Positions 62,936 to 64,000 of a DNA stretch of 64,000 nt are shown in pieces; positions within the stretch are counted from its first letter, which is position 1; each line of letters starts with the position of its first letter. Source of the DNA: Pseudolysinimonas yzui. Its GTDB lineage: Bacteria; Actinomycetota; Actinomycetes; Actinomycetales; Microbacteriaceae. The translations under genes and the position numbers were made by a program. Location: contig NZ_BNAI01000005.1 of assembly GCF_014653215.1 (NCBI RefSeq), positions 1 through 64,000 on the forward strand, written 5' to 3'. The notes beneath the pieces are model-generated. The model was not told the origin of the DNA. It was given only the letters and a program-made list of their open reading frames with translations, and ran no database searches.

Positions 62936-63904
62936 CTAGAGCAAGGGCTGGATGCGCAGCGTCGCGTCGTCGGCTTCGATCGTCACGAGGTAGGTCGCCG
63001 CGAACGGCACGTCCTCGTCGAGGGTCGACACGCTGCCGTCGAACAGCGACTGCACGTCGACGGTGAGGTGTGCGACGCCGTCCACCGCGGCCACGAGCCA
63101 GGTGCCGAACTCGACGCCGGGCTCGACGGTGAGCTCGGGGTACTCGACGATCGACCACTCGGGCGTCGAGACGACCCGATTCGGGATGGCGCGGCCGAGC
63201 GGACACGCCGTGGGGAACAGCACATCCTGGGTCGCGCACTCGGCGAGTCGGGCCTCTACCTCGATCGTGATCTGCTCGAGCAGCGCGTCGGCGGGCTGAA
63301 CGTCGAGCGTCGCGTCGAAGACGGATGCCGAGTCGGCGACGACGTCGACGGCTCGCGCCTCGAGATAGGTCGAGGTGTGGTCGACGCGGTAGACCCCGGG
63401 CACGAGCACCGCATAGCCCACCGGGTCGGCGGCGGCCACGCCCGATTCGGCCGCGACGCCGTTGACGTCGAACCGCGCGTCGTGCTCGACGGAGAGTTCG
63501 AGGATCGCGACCGGTGACACGGCGAAGGCCCACTCCGGGAACAGCCCGAATCGCGATCCGACGCGTTCGACCGTGAAGCTCGACTCCGCCTCGGTGTCGC
63601 CCGCGGCCCACGCGACGGTGACGACCTCGGTGCCCCCGCCACCGGCGACGACCGAGATGTCGCGCAGGTCGGTGATCCCGGCAAGCGCGTCGTCGACCAG
63701 AAGGTCGTCGCGCAGCTGCGGGTCGACGGCGACCCCCGGCATCCCGAGCGCCCCCTCCGCGTCGGCCCGAGCCACGGCTTCGAGGTACACGCGCACGAAT
63801 CCGGCGGCTCCGAACACCGTGGCGTTGAGCACGAGCACCGCCCCGGCGGCGACCCCGAAGGCGAGGGCGAAGACGACACCCCAGGCCACCACCGCGCGTC
63901 GCAC
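62936..63904 (-). CDS. Membrane-anchored or secreted protein, unknown function
   Basis: 322 residues. N-terminal hydrophobic helix at about 7-33 (VVAWGVVFALAFGVAAGAVL), no lipobox. The outside part is Val/Asp/Ala-rich, predicted beta-rich, with two Cys (ECATQDVLFPTACPLGRAIP) that could pair, and a terminal beta region ending TLRIQPLL. Convergent with CopD/CtaG (9-bp gap). Resembles conserved hypothetical proteins of this order but no named domain recognised. Confidence 0.75.
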   Translation of the reverse strand: MRRAVVAWGVVFALAFGVAAGAVLVLNATVFGAAGFVRVYLEAVARADAEGALGMPGVAVDPQLRDDLLVDDALAGITDLRDISVVAGGGGTEVVTVAWAAGDTEAESSFTVERVGSRFGLFPEWAFAVSPVAILELSVEHDARFDVNGVAAESGVAAADPVGYAVLVPGVYRVDHTSTYLEARAVDVVADSASVFDATLDVQPADALLEQITIEVEARLAECATQDVLFPTACPLGRAIPNRVVSTPEWSIVEYPELTVEPGVEFGTWLVAAVDGVAHLTVDVQSLFDGSVSTLDEDVPFAATYLVTIEADDATLRIQPLL

Positions 63905-63957
63905 CTTTGCATCCTACGAACGCAGCACGACCGCCGGGTCGCCGTCGCCTCGCGGTC

Positions 63958-63963
63958 TAGAGT
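63958..63963 (+). promoter_or_regulatory. -10 element for the last, partial gene
   Basis: TAGAGT ends 6 bp before GTG 63970. Confidence 0.4.
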
Positions 63964-63969
63964 GAGCCG

Positions 63970-64000
63970 GTGGATCTTCCCGAGCTGTCGCCCGAGCAGC
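63970..64000 (+). CDS. Start of a further gene, truncated by window end
   Basis: GTG 63970 followed by ten codons (VDLPELSPEQ) without stop. The upstream -10 supports a real, leaderless start. Too short for assignment. Confidence 0.4.
   Translation, partial: MDLPELSPEQ

Overview
The window is 64 kb of high-GC actinobacterial chromosome centred on the replication origin. Gene content and order point to the Micrococcales, most likely Microbacteriaceae: a class E sortase, CrgA, an FhaA/FhaB/PstP/RodA/PbpA/Pkn operon, gnd between dnaN and recF, and a gyrA-DUF3566-tRNA-Ile-tRNA-Ala block. Genus is not resolvable from sequence reading alone.

Layout. (1) 1-2000: 3' end of a rhamnulokinase gene, then a decayed strip holding a frameshifted heme-binding-protein remnant and a broken IS481-type transposase, ending at tRNA-Leu. 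(2) 2.2-11.0 kb: a seven-gene, mostly overlapping cell-wall and Ser/Thr-phosphorylation operon (fhaA, fhaB, pstP, rodA/ftsW, pbpA, pknA, pknB). (3) 11.0-16.6 kb: glutamine amidotransferase, a 52-residue membrane protein and a class E sortase (reverse strand), crgA, a rhomboid-like protein and a cyclophilin (reverse), and three forward genes including a YcaQ-like winged-helix protein. (4) 16.6-27.6 kb, all reverse: tRNA-Ala, tRNA-Ile, DUF3566, gyrA, gyrB, dciA, recF, gnd, dnaN, oriC with DnaA boxes, dnaA. (5) 27.8-32.8 kb, forward: rpmH, rnpA, yidD, yidC, khpB, parS, rsmG, parS, parA, parB. The strand switch at oriC and the two parS sites mark the bidirectional start of the replichores. (6) 32.8-40 kb, reverse: ddl, an aminotransferase, trxA, trxB, murJ, a DUF6049-type protein. 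(7) 40-46 kb, forward: tRNA nucleotidyltransferase, rpsF-ssb-rpsR-rplI, a DnaA-box-like region, dnaB, two membrane proteins. (8) 46-54.9 kb: purB and a low-molecular-weight phosphatase (reverse), a WXG100-like protein coupled to an alpha/beta hydrolase with a helical and hydrophobic N-terminus, a holin-like protein, hisC, and a three-gene 2-oxoacid dehydrogenase operon. (9) 54.9-60.8 kb: znuA-znuC-znuB-zur behind a 33-bp Zur-like operator, two paralogous lipoproteins, rpmB-rpmG-rpsN with a structured leader, hupB. (10) 60.9-64 kb: a CopD/CtaG fusion, an unknown membrane-anchored protein and the first codons of another gene.

Most of the window is core chromosome. The unusual points are: a rhomboid with no histidine at the expected catalytic position; a YcaQ relative with an altered active-site motif; PknA with an extra Cys-containing domain outside the cell; the WXG-like/hydrolase pair; the tandem lipoproteins beside zur; two families of interspersed intergenic palindromes; DnaA-box-like clusters away from oriC; and many start codons placed 6-7 nt after a -10 element, which suggests leaderless transcripts.
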